Positions 35,329 through 43,199 of a stretch of DNA of 64,000 nt are shown here, in pieces. This DNA comes from Magnetospirillum gryphiswaldense MSR-1 v2 (GTDB taxonomy: Bacteria > Pseudomonadota > Alphaproteobacteria > Rhodospirillales > Magnetospirillaceae). The stretch covers positions 3,456,501 to 3,520,500 of the forward strand of contig NC_023065.1 of assembly GCF_000513295.1 (NCBI RefSeq), given 5' to 3'. The notes beneath the pieces were generated by a model. The model was not told where the DNA came from. It worked only from the letters and a program-made list of their open reading frames with translations, and ran no database searches. Numbering within the stretch: position 1 is the stretch's first letter; each line of letters starts with the position of its first letter. A program made the position numbers and the translations under genes.

Positions 35329-35967
35329 ATGACGGCCAAGGTCACCATTGTCGATTATGAAAGTGGAAACATTTTCAGCGTTGCCAGCGCGCTACGTCAG
35401 TGTGGTGCTGAGCCGATTATCAGCGCGGATCCAACGACGATTGCTCGTGCCGAGCGTTTGATCATTCCCGGAGTGGGAGCCTTTCACGAGGCGATGCGGC
35501 GATTGCGGGCCAAGGGACTTGTCGATGCGATCCGATCTTTCGGGGTATCGGGTCGTCCGTATTTAGGCATTTGCCTGGGCATGCAGCTCTTGCTTGAGGA
35601 AAGCGAGGAGTTCGGTTTATGCCAAGGTCTTGGTTTGTTCAAAGGCCGGGTTGTCCCGGTGCTGAATGTGGATACCTTGGGACGGCGGCTGAAGATCCCG
35701 CAGATTGGCTGGAACCGGTTGATTCCCAGCGAGGGGAGCACTGCGCTACCGGATCTCCTGCAACCAAGCAACCGCGCGTCGGATGTGTATTTCGTTCATT
35801 CATTTATGGCGGTTCCCGAGCAGGCGGCCCGTGTTGCCGATTGTGTCTATGGTGGTCACCGCGTCTGCGCCGCTATTCAGTCCGATGCGGGATGGGGCAT
35901 GCAGTTCCATCCTGAAAAGAGTGGCGAATATGGCCTCGGTATCCTGAGGAACTTTCTTTCGATCTAA
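35329..35967 (+). CDS. HisH-like glutamine amidotransferase
   Basis: A 212-residue class I glutamine amidotransferase. The nucleophile Cys82 lies in L-G-I-C-L-G-M-Q and His194-Pro-Glu196 in Q-F-H-P-E-K, completing the catalytic triad. It produces ammonia from glutamine and with the HisF-like protein at 33878 delivers it to the PseA/PtmG-like enzyme. This sits three bases after the methyltransferase stop. It is a second, non-histidine HisH. Confidence 0.88.
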   Translation: MTAKVTIVDYESGNIFSVASALRQCGAEPIISADPTTIARAERLIIPGVGAFHEAMRRLRAKGLVDAIRSFGVSGRPYLGICLGMQLLLEESEEFGLCQGLGLFKGRVVPVLNVDTLGRRLKIPQIGWNRLIPSEGSTALPDLLQPSNRASDVYFVHSFMAVPEQAARVADCVYGGHRVCAAIQSDAGWGMQFHPEKSGEYGLGILRNFLSI

Positions 35968-35980
35968 GGACTCTCTCTCA

Positions 35981-36955
35981 ATGTCCCAGTTTAAACTTCA
36001 GATGGTCGAGACGCTGACGGAAAAGTGCGTATTCGTCGATGGATTGACTCGGACGGGCAAGATGTTGGTCACGCCTTTAGTGTCCAACTTGAAGCATGTT
36101 GAGTACGTCAACATTGCCGTAGAGATCGAGAACTGGGGCCTGTTGTGGCGAATGGGATTCGTCGATTCCAGCACTGCCGCAGCGTCGATCCGTATGGCGC
36201 TGAATTATTTCAGCTACGAGCGCATGGTTGGTCGCCACCTCAACACACGGTCGACCGATCAGTACAGCATCTATAAGTCGCTCAACCTCACGTCATTACT
36301 TCAGCGCAGCGTCGAGCCAGATGGTCGGCGTGCCGTCGAGAAATACCGGAAAGAAGGCTACATCCCCTGTTTCGTTACCCATGATACGCTCCCCAACATC
36401 GAAGTGTTTCTTGAGGCGCATCCCGGATTGATCGTTATCAATCCACTGCGTCATCCGGTTGATACAGTGATGTCCTGGTACCGGCGCGGCTGGGGGCAGC
36501 GTTATGGCACAGACCCCTTGGCGTTCACACCGACCGTGGCCACCGATAAAGCTCCGGTGCCGTGGTGGGCTATGGACAAGGTCGATGAATACGCTGTCGC
36601 TTCACCGTTGGAACGCTCTGTTATGGGCGTGCTCGCTGCCGAGAAAACATACGACGATGCCATGAAGCGGCTGGGCGCCGACGCCAGTAGCCACGTCTAC
36701 ACCTTGTGCTTCGAGCACATGGCGGTGAATCCGGAAGAGGAATTGGGCAAGTTGGCGGATTTCTTGGGAACCGAAATTCCGGCAGAGATGCGCACCATCT
36801 ACGCGCGTGAACGCGTTCCCCGCTGCCTTGATGTTGCCGAGCAGCAGGCGAAACTCAAGGAAATCAAGGACGGCGTTTCCGCCGCGTGTTTCGACGCGAT
36901 CGTCGCAGGCAGTCGGATCTACGAGGCCCGGTTTGGTCTGCCGGAGGTCGCATGA
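35981..36955 (+). CDS. Sulfotransferase-fold protein
   Basis: A 324-residue sulfotransferase-like protein. The N-terminal P-loop-like F-V-D-G-L-T-R-T-G-K-M matches the 5'-phosphosulfate loop, and I-N-P-L-R-H-P-V-D-T-V-M-S-W matches the 3'-phosphate-binding Arg/Ser segment. The usual donor is PAPS. No PAPS synthesis gene is in the window. The phosphoramidate pathway's last visible enzyme makes a PAPS-like 3'-phosphonucleotide, so this protein could be the transferase that uses it; that is a hypothesis (see findings). It is followed by the large GT-B-like protein with a four-base gap. Confidence 0.7.
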   Translation: MSQFKLQMVETLTEKCVFVDGLTRTGKMLVTPLVSNLKHVEYVNIAVEIENWGLLWRMGFVDSSTAAASIRMALNYFSYERMVGRHLNTRSTDQYSIYKSLNLTSLLQRSVEPDGRRAVEKYRKEGYIPCFVTHDTLPNIEVFLEAHPGLIVINPLRHPVDTVMSWYRRGWGQRYGTDPLAFTPTVATDKAPVPWWAMDKVDEYAVASPLERSVMGVLAAEKTYDDAMKRLGADASSHVYTLCFEHMAVNPEEELGKLADFLGTEIPAEMRTIYARERVPRCLDVAEQQAKLKEIKDGVSAACFDAIVAGSRIYEARFGLPEVA

Positions 36956-36959
36956 AATC

Positions 36960-38813
36960 ATGAAGCCGCACTCCCTGACGGACCGACCCGCCACGTTAAA
37001 CAGCCGATACAACCGACTGGCGCTGGTGAGTTCGCCGCGTCATTTGGCGCTTTTGAACAAGGAGGATGCCGACACCTTGGTCGTCATCTGCGATTGGCTG
37101 TTATGGCAATCGGCGGTGACGGACGGCTGGCACTGCGTCCATTTTGAAACTGCGCTGATCGACAACCACGCCCCCGATCCGCTCGATATGGACATCATGC
37201 TGAGGGCCAATGATTGGGTGTGGCTGGACGGCGTGGATCACACGCTGTTTCACGGGGTGTCGCTGGGGCGCCAGTTTTGCAGCACGGCGCAATATATCGT
37301 CTCAGCCTATTACCGTATGGACTTGGCCCTGCGCAAGCTGTTGTCGGAATTCAGCTGTCGTGAGGTGACCCTTTATGATTACTGGGTCGATCGCTATTTG
37401 GTGTCGCCGGATTTGCGTCATCTGATCGTCGCCACCGTCGCTCGCGACATGGGGGTGCACTTCGATGACCAACTGGATCCGGTGCTGCCGGGTGACCCGG
37501 CCCTGGCCGCCGCGCCATCGACGCTAGGTGCGCCGCCTACCGGTTGGCACAAGTTGGCCAAGCAATGTGGTCTGGCGCTCCATGGCTATGCCATGACGGT
37601 CATGGTGGCGGTTCAGCGCCGTTTGCGTCCACGGGTCAACCGTCCGTTGGTCATCGCTAATTGGAACATGGTGCGCTCGTTCCTACAGTCCGATCCCGCC
37701 GATGATTGCCAGCCCATGGTGCTGGCACCGACCCTGCCTAAAACCCTTAATTTGCTGCGCCGCTTTTGGAGCGCGAACATCTTGCCCTGTCCCTATCCGA
37801 GCGTTGGTCTGACGCAGCAGGAGAGGGAACAGATTGCGGCCATGGTGAAAGTCTACGAAGCGCACTGGAGCGAACCGGCTGAAGGTCTTGAAGAAGCGAT
37901 GCGTCGTTTCATGCGCGCCAGTGTGCTGACACTCGACAACCTGTTGCCGTTGGCCCGCCAGGTCAAAAGTGTTCAAGCGTTCTTGCGGCGCTATCGCCCT
38001 AGTCGAATCGTTGTCGATGGTGTCAAAAGCCCGCCATTGTCGATTTTTCTTGAATTAGGGAAGGCGCAGGGGATTCCCGCCGATTATATTTGGCATTCAC
38101 CCTTGGCTCCGCAGAATATCCGCTTCGATAACCTAGGCTGCGAATCGCGTCAGGAAGCGTTGGTCGAACGCTGCCTGTCCTGGGGCAAGTTCAACGACAT
38201 GTGGCTGGAACGGATTGGCGCCGCCTGTTCCTCGGTGCGAGTTGGTAATCCCGTGTTGGCTAAGTACACCGCCATGAAGAAGTCAGGGGGCGGTCGTGAT
38301 GTCGCCTTGTTGCTTCAGTTGGTGCCGGCGTTTTCCGACGTCCGAGGACTTTACTTGTCCCAATACGAATTCTTCGTTGAAGGTGTACGCCAATTAAATC
38401 AACTGGGATACAAACGCGTTATCTTTAAAATGCATCCCAGTATGTGGCGCGAGGAATATTACGAAGAAATCGCACGGCGTTTCGAGTTGAAGGTTGAAAT
38501 CAGAAAGCATGGCCGTTTCGAGGATTATGTGCGCGAGGCGGATCTGGTCGTCGGGCCCATGGTGTCCGGGGCGATGCTGGAAGTCCTGGCGTCGGGGACA
38601 CCCATGGTCGCCTATTTCCTGAAGCCGTCCACCTTGGATTCGACCTATTTCGATGGCCTTAATGTTCAGTCGGATATTTCGCGCCTGGGCGAGGCGGTGA
38701 CAAATAACGAATTTCTCGACCCTGCTGTCGTTTTAGACCTATATTGTGACTCAGAGTGCGGCCAGAGCCCGGCAGAGCGGTTTTGGCAGGCGCTGTCTCG
38801 ATCGCCGTTGTAG
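36960..38813 (+). CDS. Large GT-B-like protein, possible CMP-nonulosonate transferase
   Basis: A 617-residue protein I do not recognise as a named family. The C-terminal domain has K-M-H-P-S-M and, further on, G-P-M-V-S-G-A-M-L-E-V-L, i.e. a H-P motif followed by a Ser-containing donor loop as seen in polysialyl-, KDO- and CDP-glycerol transferases of GT-B type. The N-terminal 250 residues have no obvious match. It lies right after the legionaminate and sulfotransferase genes and could transfer CMP-legionaminate. The protein at 53262-54854 shares this motif layout. ATG 36960 is chosen after the preceding TGA; an earlier start would overlap the sulfotransferase gene for about 150 bases. Confidence 0.6.
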   Translation: MKPHSLTDRPATLNSRYNRLALVSSPRHLALLNKEDADTLVVICDWLLWQSAVTDGWHCVHFETALIDNHAPDPLDMDIMLRANDWVWLDGVDHTLFHGVSLGRQFCSTAQYIVSAYYRMDLALRKLLSEFSCREVTLYDYWVDRYLVSPDLRHLIVATVARDMGVHFDDQLDPVLPGDPALAAAPSTLGAPPTGWHKLAKQCGLALHGYAMTVMVAVQRRLRPRVNRPLVIANWNMVRSFLQSDPADDCQPMVLAPTLPKTLNLLRRFWSANILPCPYPSVGLTQQEREQIAAMVKVYEAHWSEPAEGLEEAMRRFMRASVLTLDNLLPLARQVKSVQAFLRRYRPSRIVVDGVKSPPLSIFLELGKAQGIPADYIWHSPLAPQNIRFDNLGCESRQEALVERCLSWGKFNDMWLERIGAACSSVRVGNPVLAKYTAMKKSGGGRDVALLLQLVPAFSDVRGLYLSQYEFFVEGVRQLNQLGYKRVIFKMHPSMWREEYYEEIARRFELKVEIRKHGRFEDYVREADLVVGPMVSGAMLEVLASGTPMVAYFLKPSTLDSTYFDGLNVQSDISRLGEAVTNNEFLDPAVVLDLYCDSECGQSPAERFWQALSRSPL

Positions 38814-38849
38814 TGGGCACCTTATATTCGATTAATGGAGTTGGATATT

Positions 38850-40970
38850 ATGAACGCCGTCGTTGCGCGCCCTCTGCGAATCGTGCTCAGCAGCATGAAG
38901 CATACCACCTCGGGCCGCCACTCTAGCTTCATGCCAGTGGCGATCGGTTTCATCGCTTCGTATCTCTTATCCAAGCTTGGTGATCGGGTTAAGGTCACGT
39001 TGCATGAAGATCCGGATGAGTTGCTGACTGTCATCAGGAACGAGTCGGTTGATGTGCTCGCATTGTCGCATTACTGCTGGAATGCCGAGCTTAATTATCT
39101 GACCATGCGTCACGCCAAGCGAATTAATCCGAATATTATCTGCGTCACTGGCGGCCCCGAGTTCCCGATACCCGAAGATTTCGAAAGCTGCCGTGAGTTT
39201 TTGCTCAAGCACGCGTCCATCGACATTCACGTCTACGGTGAAGGGGAAGTGCCTTTCGCCGCATTGATGGAGCGTCTTGCCGAGGGTGTCTCGCTTGAGC
39301 ATTTGATGTCCAATCCGCAACTGGGCAGCATGTCGATCCACCCGCAAAGCGGCGAGTTGGTTCATGGACCGCGCCCGGATCGTCTGATGGACATGGACGT
39401 AATTCCGTCCCCCTATTTGATGGGGTTGATGGATCACTTCTTTGACGGCGAACATGCGCCCATGGTCCAGCTGGCGCGCGGCTGTCCCTATCAGTGCGCC
39501 TTCTGCGACGCTTCGCAATCTTGGTATTCCAAGGTTGGTCGCTTCAGCATGGGACGGGTGCGCGAGGAGTTGCACCTCATCGCCGAGAAGGTCAAGGATC
39601 ATCCCCATCTGGTGCTGGCGATTACCGATTCTAATTTCGGGCAGTACAAGGAAGATGTGGAGGTGGCGACGATCTTGCGTGAACTGCGCGAGATCTATCA
39701 CTGGCCCAACGCTTTCGACGTCACCAGCGGCAAGTCACAGCATGAACGCATTCTTTCGGTCTCGGACATGCTGGACAACAAGTTCCAGCTCTACAGCTCG
39801 ACCCAGTCGTTCAACCAGGAAACACTGGAGATCATCAAGCGTAAGAACCTGGGGGGCGAGAAGTGGCACGAAGTGTTGGGCGAGGTCAAAAAGCGCCGGA
39901 TGGAAACCGCTGCTGACTACATCATCCCCATGCCTAAGGAAACCAAGCAATCCTTTTTAGACGGCATGAAGATTTACCTTGAGGCTGGCGTTGATCTGAT
40001 TGTCCCGCTTACCTTGGTGATGCTCAAGGGCACGCCGCTTGCGTCCAAAGAGCAACGTAGTTTGTACGAAATGCAGACTAAGTGGCGCTTGGTTTCCCGC
40101 AGTATCGGTACCTATGCCGGTGAACGCTGCTTCGAGGTCGAGGAAGTGTGTATCGCCACGAGCACTTTCTCGTTCCAGGATTACCTGGATTGCCGGGGCT
40201 TTTCTTACGCCACCATCTTGTTCCGCGATCCGCAATACGACGTAATCGAGAAGCATGTGCGAGAACTCGGCCTGTCGCCTTTCGAGTTCATCATGCGGGC
40301 GTGGGAGCTGATCCGGGACGGCAAGTCGCCGATCTCGGATATCTACGACGAATTCATCCGCCAGACGCGGATCGAATTGTTCGATGCGCCGGAATTGATC
40401 AAGGAGTTTTTTGACACGGAGGAGAGCTACGCCAAGTTGCTGACCGGTGAGTTGGGTGACAACTTGTTGCGGCGATTCCGGGCCATGGTGGTTATCGACC
40501 GCGCCAAGGAAGCGCTGATGTTTGCGTATGATTGCCTGTTCGACGTCGCGGGAGATCGGCTGACAGACGCCCAGCGCGCCGGCCTGGAAGCGTCGCGCCG
40601 TTGGGCGTCTTTGGTCCGCGACGTGGGGCCGGTGTTTGCCGGGCAGAATTTCGAAGGTGTGGAGCGTCTGCTTCACAGCGATTACGATATCCAGGCTTGG
40701 TACCAGGATCGCAGTGATAAGACCCTTGAGGATTTTTGTTATCAGACGACCTACCGTTTGTGGTTCGACGGCCAGAAGATTGGGGACATGCTGGGCACCG
40801 GCGAACGCATGTATGGCAAGGACAAGTACTTGAGCATTCCCAGGTTGTTGCTTTATTACGACGCCCGCCACTTCTGGTTCCGTTGCGATAGTGTGGAGCG
40901 TGAAGGTGCTGTTGGCGCTCGGCCTGATCGGGCGGGACTTGATTGGAAGCTACAAAACTGGTTATCTTGA
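38850..40970 (+). CDS. Radical SAM protein with cobalamin-binding domain
   Basis: A 706-residue radical SAM enzyme. The iron-sulfur motif Cys212-P-Y-Q-Cys216-A-F-Cys219 is clear. The N-terminal ~130 residues have a cobalamin-binding (B12-type) Rossmann fold pattern with V-D-V-L-A-L-S-H-Y and I-C-V-T-G-G-P-E. The C-terminal 250 residues have no recognised motif. Members methylate unactivated carbons or rearrange sugars and other substrates. ATG 38850 has a GGAG nine bases upstream and is preferred over 38835. This and the protein at 43200 are two different such enzymes in one locus. Confidence 0.8.
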   Translation: MNAVVARPLRIVLSSMKHTTSGRHSSFMPVAIGFIASYLLSKLGDRVKVTLHEDPDELLTVIRNESVDVLALSHYCWNAELNYLTMRHAKRINPNIICVTGGPEFPIPEDFESCREFLLKHASIDIHVYGEGEVPFAALMERLAEGVSLEHLMSNPQLGSMSIHPQSGELVHGPRPDRLMDMDVIPSPYLMGLMDHFFDGEHAPMVQLARGCPYQCAFCDASQSWYSKVGRFSMGRVREELHLIAEKVKDHPHLVLAITDSNFGQYKEDVEVATILRELREIYHWPNAFDVTSGKSQHERILSVSDMLDNKFQLYSSTQSFNQETLEIIKRKNLGGEKWHEVLGEVKKRRMETAADYIIPMPKETKQSFLDGMKIYLEAGVDLIVPLTLVMLKGTPLASKEQRSLYEMQTKWRLVSRSIGTYAGERCFEVEEVCIATSTFSFQDYLDCRGFSYATILFRDPQYDVIEKHVRELGLSPFEFIMRAWELIRDGKSPISDIYDEFIRQTRIELFDAPELIKEFFDTEESYAKLLTGELGDNLLRRFRAMVVIDRAKEALMFAYDCLFDVAGDRLTDAQRAGLEASRRWASLVRDVGPVFAGQNFEGVERLLHSDYDIQAWYQDRSDKTLEDFCYQTTYRLWFDGQKIGDMLGTGERMYGKDKYLSIPRLLLYYDARHFWFRCDSVEREGAVGARPDRAGLDWKLQNWLS

Positions 40971-40998
40971 TCTTTTGTCTCTTCGGAGCTGTTTTTTC

Positions 40999-41961
40999 AT
41001 GTCTGACATTCACGGCGAGGCTGAAGCATTCGATCGCCAAATCGCTGAACGCATCGCAAATGGTCACATCCCTGATCTTCGTCGGGTTCAGGATTGTGAT
41101 TATTTTTACGCCAATCCCTGGCGTCGAAAGGCCTATGTCGATTTGGACTTTGGCCAATTGTTCTCCCGCTTCGACAAGGCATTACGGGAGCATGCCCGGT
41201 CAGAGCCTGGACAGCCCTTGCGCATCTTGGAAGTTGGCAGCGGCCCAGGTTATTTGGCGTTGGAATTGGCGCGCGCCGGTCACGATGTCACTGGCATTGA
41301 TGTTTCCACCGGAGCGGTGGCCGTAGCTCGCAAGTACGCAGAGGAAGACCCCTGGAAGGCGGAACGGGGCCCGTTGCGCTATTTGGTGGACGACTTCCAG
41401 ACCACCGCTGAATTGGTGGCCGGTTCATTCGACGCCGTGTTGTTCATGGGGGCGCTGCATCACTTTCCCGACCAGGGCGGTGTTGGCCAAAGAGTGGAAG
41501 AACTGCTGAAGCCCGGAGGGGTGGTGTTGGTCCACGAGCCCACCCGTGACCGTATCTCTGAACCGATGATCGAGCTGCATTACCTGATCCGGTTGCTGCT
41601 GTCCTTAGGTGGCGGTTATCACGAAACGCTGCCGATTCCCGAGACCCCGGAACAGAGAGCAGAGCTCTTTCACGAGATCAAGAAAGAGGTTGAATTCGTC
41701 GATGAGAGTGGTGACAAGACCCAGTCGCCAAACGATAACGAAGCCGGCTACAAAGAAATGAGGGTCATGCTCAGTCGCTTTCAGGTGGTTCACGAGGAAG
41801 ATACCTACGCCTTCTTCCACGAGGTCATCGGCGGCTTGCGTTTCGACGAGGCGACCAATGCCAAATTGGCCCTCTATCTGCGTGATGCCGATGCGCGTCT
41901 GGTCAAGGGCGGAGTGCTGCCTGCTTACGAGTTCTTCTTCATTGGCCGCAAGGGAGGATGA
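40999..41961 (+). CDS. Class I SAM-dependent methyltransferase
   Basis: A 320-residue methyltransferase. The SAM motif L-E-V-G-S-G-P-G-Y-L near residue 78, G-I-D-V-S near 100 and F-M-G-A-L-H-H-F near 150 are typical of O- or N-methyltransferases. A hydrophobic middle (Y-L-I-R-L-L-L-S-L) may contact a lipid-linked or hydrophobic substrate. It could methylate the phosphoramidate or another group; no direct evidence. GGAG lies about ten bases before ATG 40999. Confidence 0.75.
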   Translation: MSDIHGEAEAFDRQIAERIANGHIPDLRRVQDCDYFYANPWRRKAYVDLDFGQLFSRFDKALREHARSEPGQPLRILEVGSGPGYLALELARAGHDVTGIDVSTGAVAVARKYAEEDPWKAERGPLRYLVDDFQTTAELVAGSFDAVLFMGALHHFPDQGGVGQRVEELLKPGGVVLVHEPTRDRISEPMIELHYLIRLLLSLGGGYHETLPIPETPEQRAELFHEIKKEVEFVDESGDKTQSPNDNEAGYKEMRVMLSRFQVVHEEDTYAFFHEVIGGLRFDEATNAKLALYLRDADARLVKGGVLPAYEFFFIGRKGG

Positions 41962-41963
41962 CC

Positions 41964-42131
41964 ATGGAATTTCTCAGGGGAAACTTCACACCGAAGAACA
42001 AGGTTGTGGAAGAAGACAAGACTGAATCCCTGGAGGAGCGCTTCGAGCGCGAGGCGCTGAAGCGTCTGGGCGGAAGCATTGCCTTCGTCTCCAAGAAAAA
42101 GGTTATGTGGGACAATAACGGCGATAAGTAA
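41964..42131 (+). CDS. Small hypothetical protein (55 aa)
   Basis: This is a 55-codon open frame, ATG to TAA, between the methyltransferase and the Maf-like gene. A clear GGAGG (41953-41957) stands six bases before ATG 41964; an in-frame ATG at 41958 directly abuts that site and is less likely. The product is charged, starting M-E-F-L-R-G-N-F and rich in Glu and Lys in its middle third, ending in V-S-K-K-K-V-M-W-D-N. It has no membrane segment and no cysteine. Its tight spacing (2 bases after, 16 bases before neighbours) and ribosome site support it as a real small gene. Function unknown. Confidence 0.7.
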   Translation: MEFLRGNFTPKNKVVEEDKTESLEERFEREALKRLGGSIAFVSKKKVMWDNNGDK

Positions 42132-42147
42132 GATCGGATTTCGGACG

Positions 42148-43179
42148 ATGATGGAAGCCACCCAGAACGGTGAACTGGCGTATAAATTGGTCCGGCGTAT
42201 GGATCAAATCACCTGGGATCGCGTTGGGCCCTCGATTGTTGAGAACGTTCACCGCAACAGCAAATTGCTGTCACAGGGACGTTCATTGGCTGATTTGCGC
42301 CACCAAGTGGTGGGCGAGGGCGACAGCGCCATCGTTATCGCCGCCGGCCCCAGCATCAAGCGTCGTGATCCCCTGGCCACCATCAGGGAATCCAGCTACA
42401 AGGGCGCACTGGTGGTGACTGAAAGCGCCATCGCCTATTGTCTGCGCAACGGCATCGTCCCTGATCTGTGTGTGACCCTGGATCCCCATGCGACCCGCGT
42501 GGTCCGCTGGTTCGGCGATCCCGAACTCACCCGCGAGAAGATCGAAGCCGATGACTATTACGCACGCCAGGATATGGACGAATTCTTCGCCGATCAGGTG
42601 AGTTCCAACGTGCAAGTGTTGCGCATGCTCGACGAACATGGGCCGAAAATTCGTATCGCCTTGTGCACCTCGGCGTCCAAGGCCGTGGTTGATCGCGTCC
42701 TGCAGACCGGCATGCAAGTCTATTGGTGGAATCCCATGATGGATGATCCCGACCTGCCGGACAGTGTTACTCGGACGTTCTACGATCTCAACGGTTTGCC
42801 GGCGGTCAACGCAGGCGGCAATGTGGGCTCGGCCTGCTGGATGATGGCCAATGCAGTTCTCGGCAAGAAGCATGTGGCGGTTACGGGAATGGATCTGGGA
42901 TATTACGGCGATACGCCTTACTACAATACCCAGTACTATCATGAAGCTGTTGACCTCGTCGGCAAGGAAAACCTTGACAAACTTTATCCGCGCTTCTTCA
43001 ATCCGCATGTGAGCGAGTGGTTCTACACGGATCCGGCTTATCTGTGGTATCGTGAGTGCTTCATCGAGATGACCCAGGATCCGGATTGCAAGACCTACAA
43101 CTGCACCGAGGGCGGGTGCCTGTTTGCCGACCATATCGACAGCATCCCGCTGGCAGACTTCCTTCGCCGGCACGGCTAA
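42148..43179 (+). CDS. Maf-like protein (DUF115), possible flagellin or glycan nonulosonate transferase
   Basis: A 343-residue protein of the DUF115/6-hydroxymethylpterin pyrophosphokinase MptE-like family. The motif A-A-G-P-S-I-K-R-R, followed by T-L-D-P-H and later V-T-G-M-D-L-G-Y-Y-G, matches the central domain of Maf motility accessory factors, which transfer nonulosonic acids to flagellin. Full-length Maf proteins are usually about 600 residues or longer; this one has only the central catalytic-type domain. The nearby legionaminate genes make a glycosyltransferase role plausible. The ATG pair at 42148/42151 is a start region with weak ribosome site. Confidence 0.8.
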   Translation: MMEATQNGELAYKLVRRMDQITWDRVGPSIVENVHRNSKLLSQGRSLADLRHQVVGEGDSAIVIAAGPSIKRRDPLATIRESSYKGALVVTESAIAYCLRNGIVPDLCVTLDPHATRVVRWFGDPELTREKIEADDYYARQDMDEFFADQVSSNVQVLRMLDEHGPKIRIALCTSASKAVVDRVLQTGMQVYWWNPMMDDPDLPDSVTRTFYDLNGLPAVNAGGNVGSACWMMANAVLGKKHVAVTGMDLGYYGDTPYYNTQYYHEAVDLVGKENLDKLYPRFFNPHVSEWFYTDPAYLWYRECFIEMTQDPDCKTYNCTEGGCLFADHIDSIPLADFLRRHG

Positions 43180-43199
43180 CCAGATAAACAGGTAGCACC

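Noticed and set aside
33878-35967. HisF- and HisH-like genes as histidine biosynthesis
   Set aside because: No other his genes are present; the pair lies beside a PseA/PtmG-type amidotransferase, the known arrangement for acetamidino sugar synthesis.
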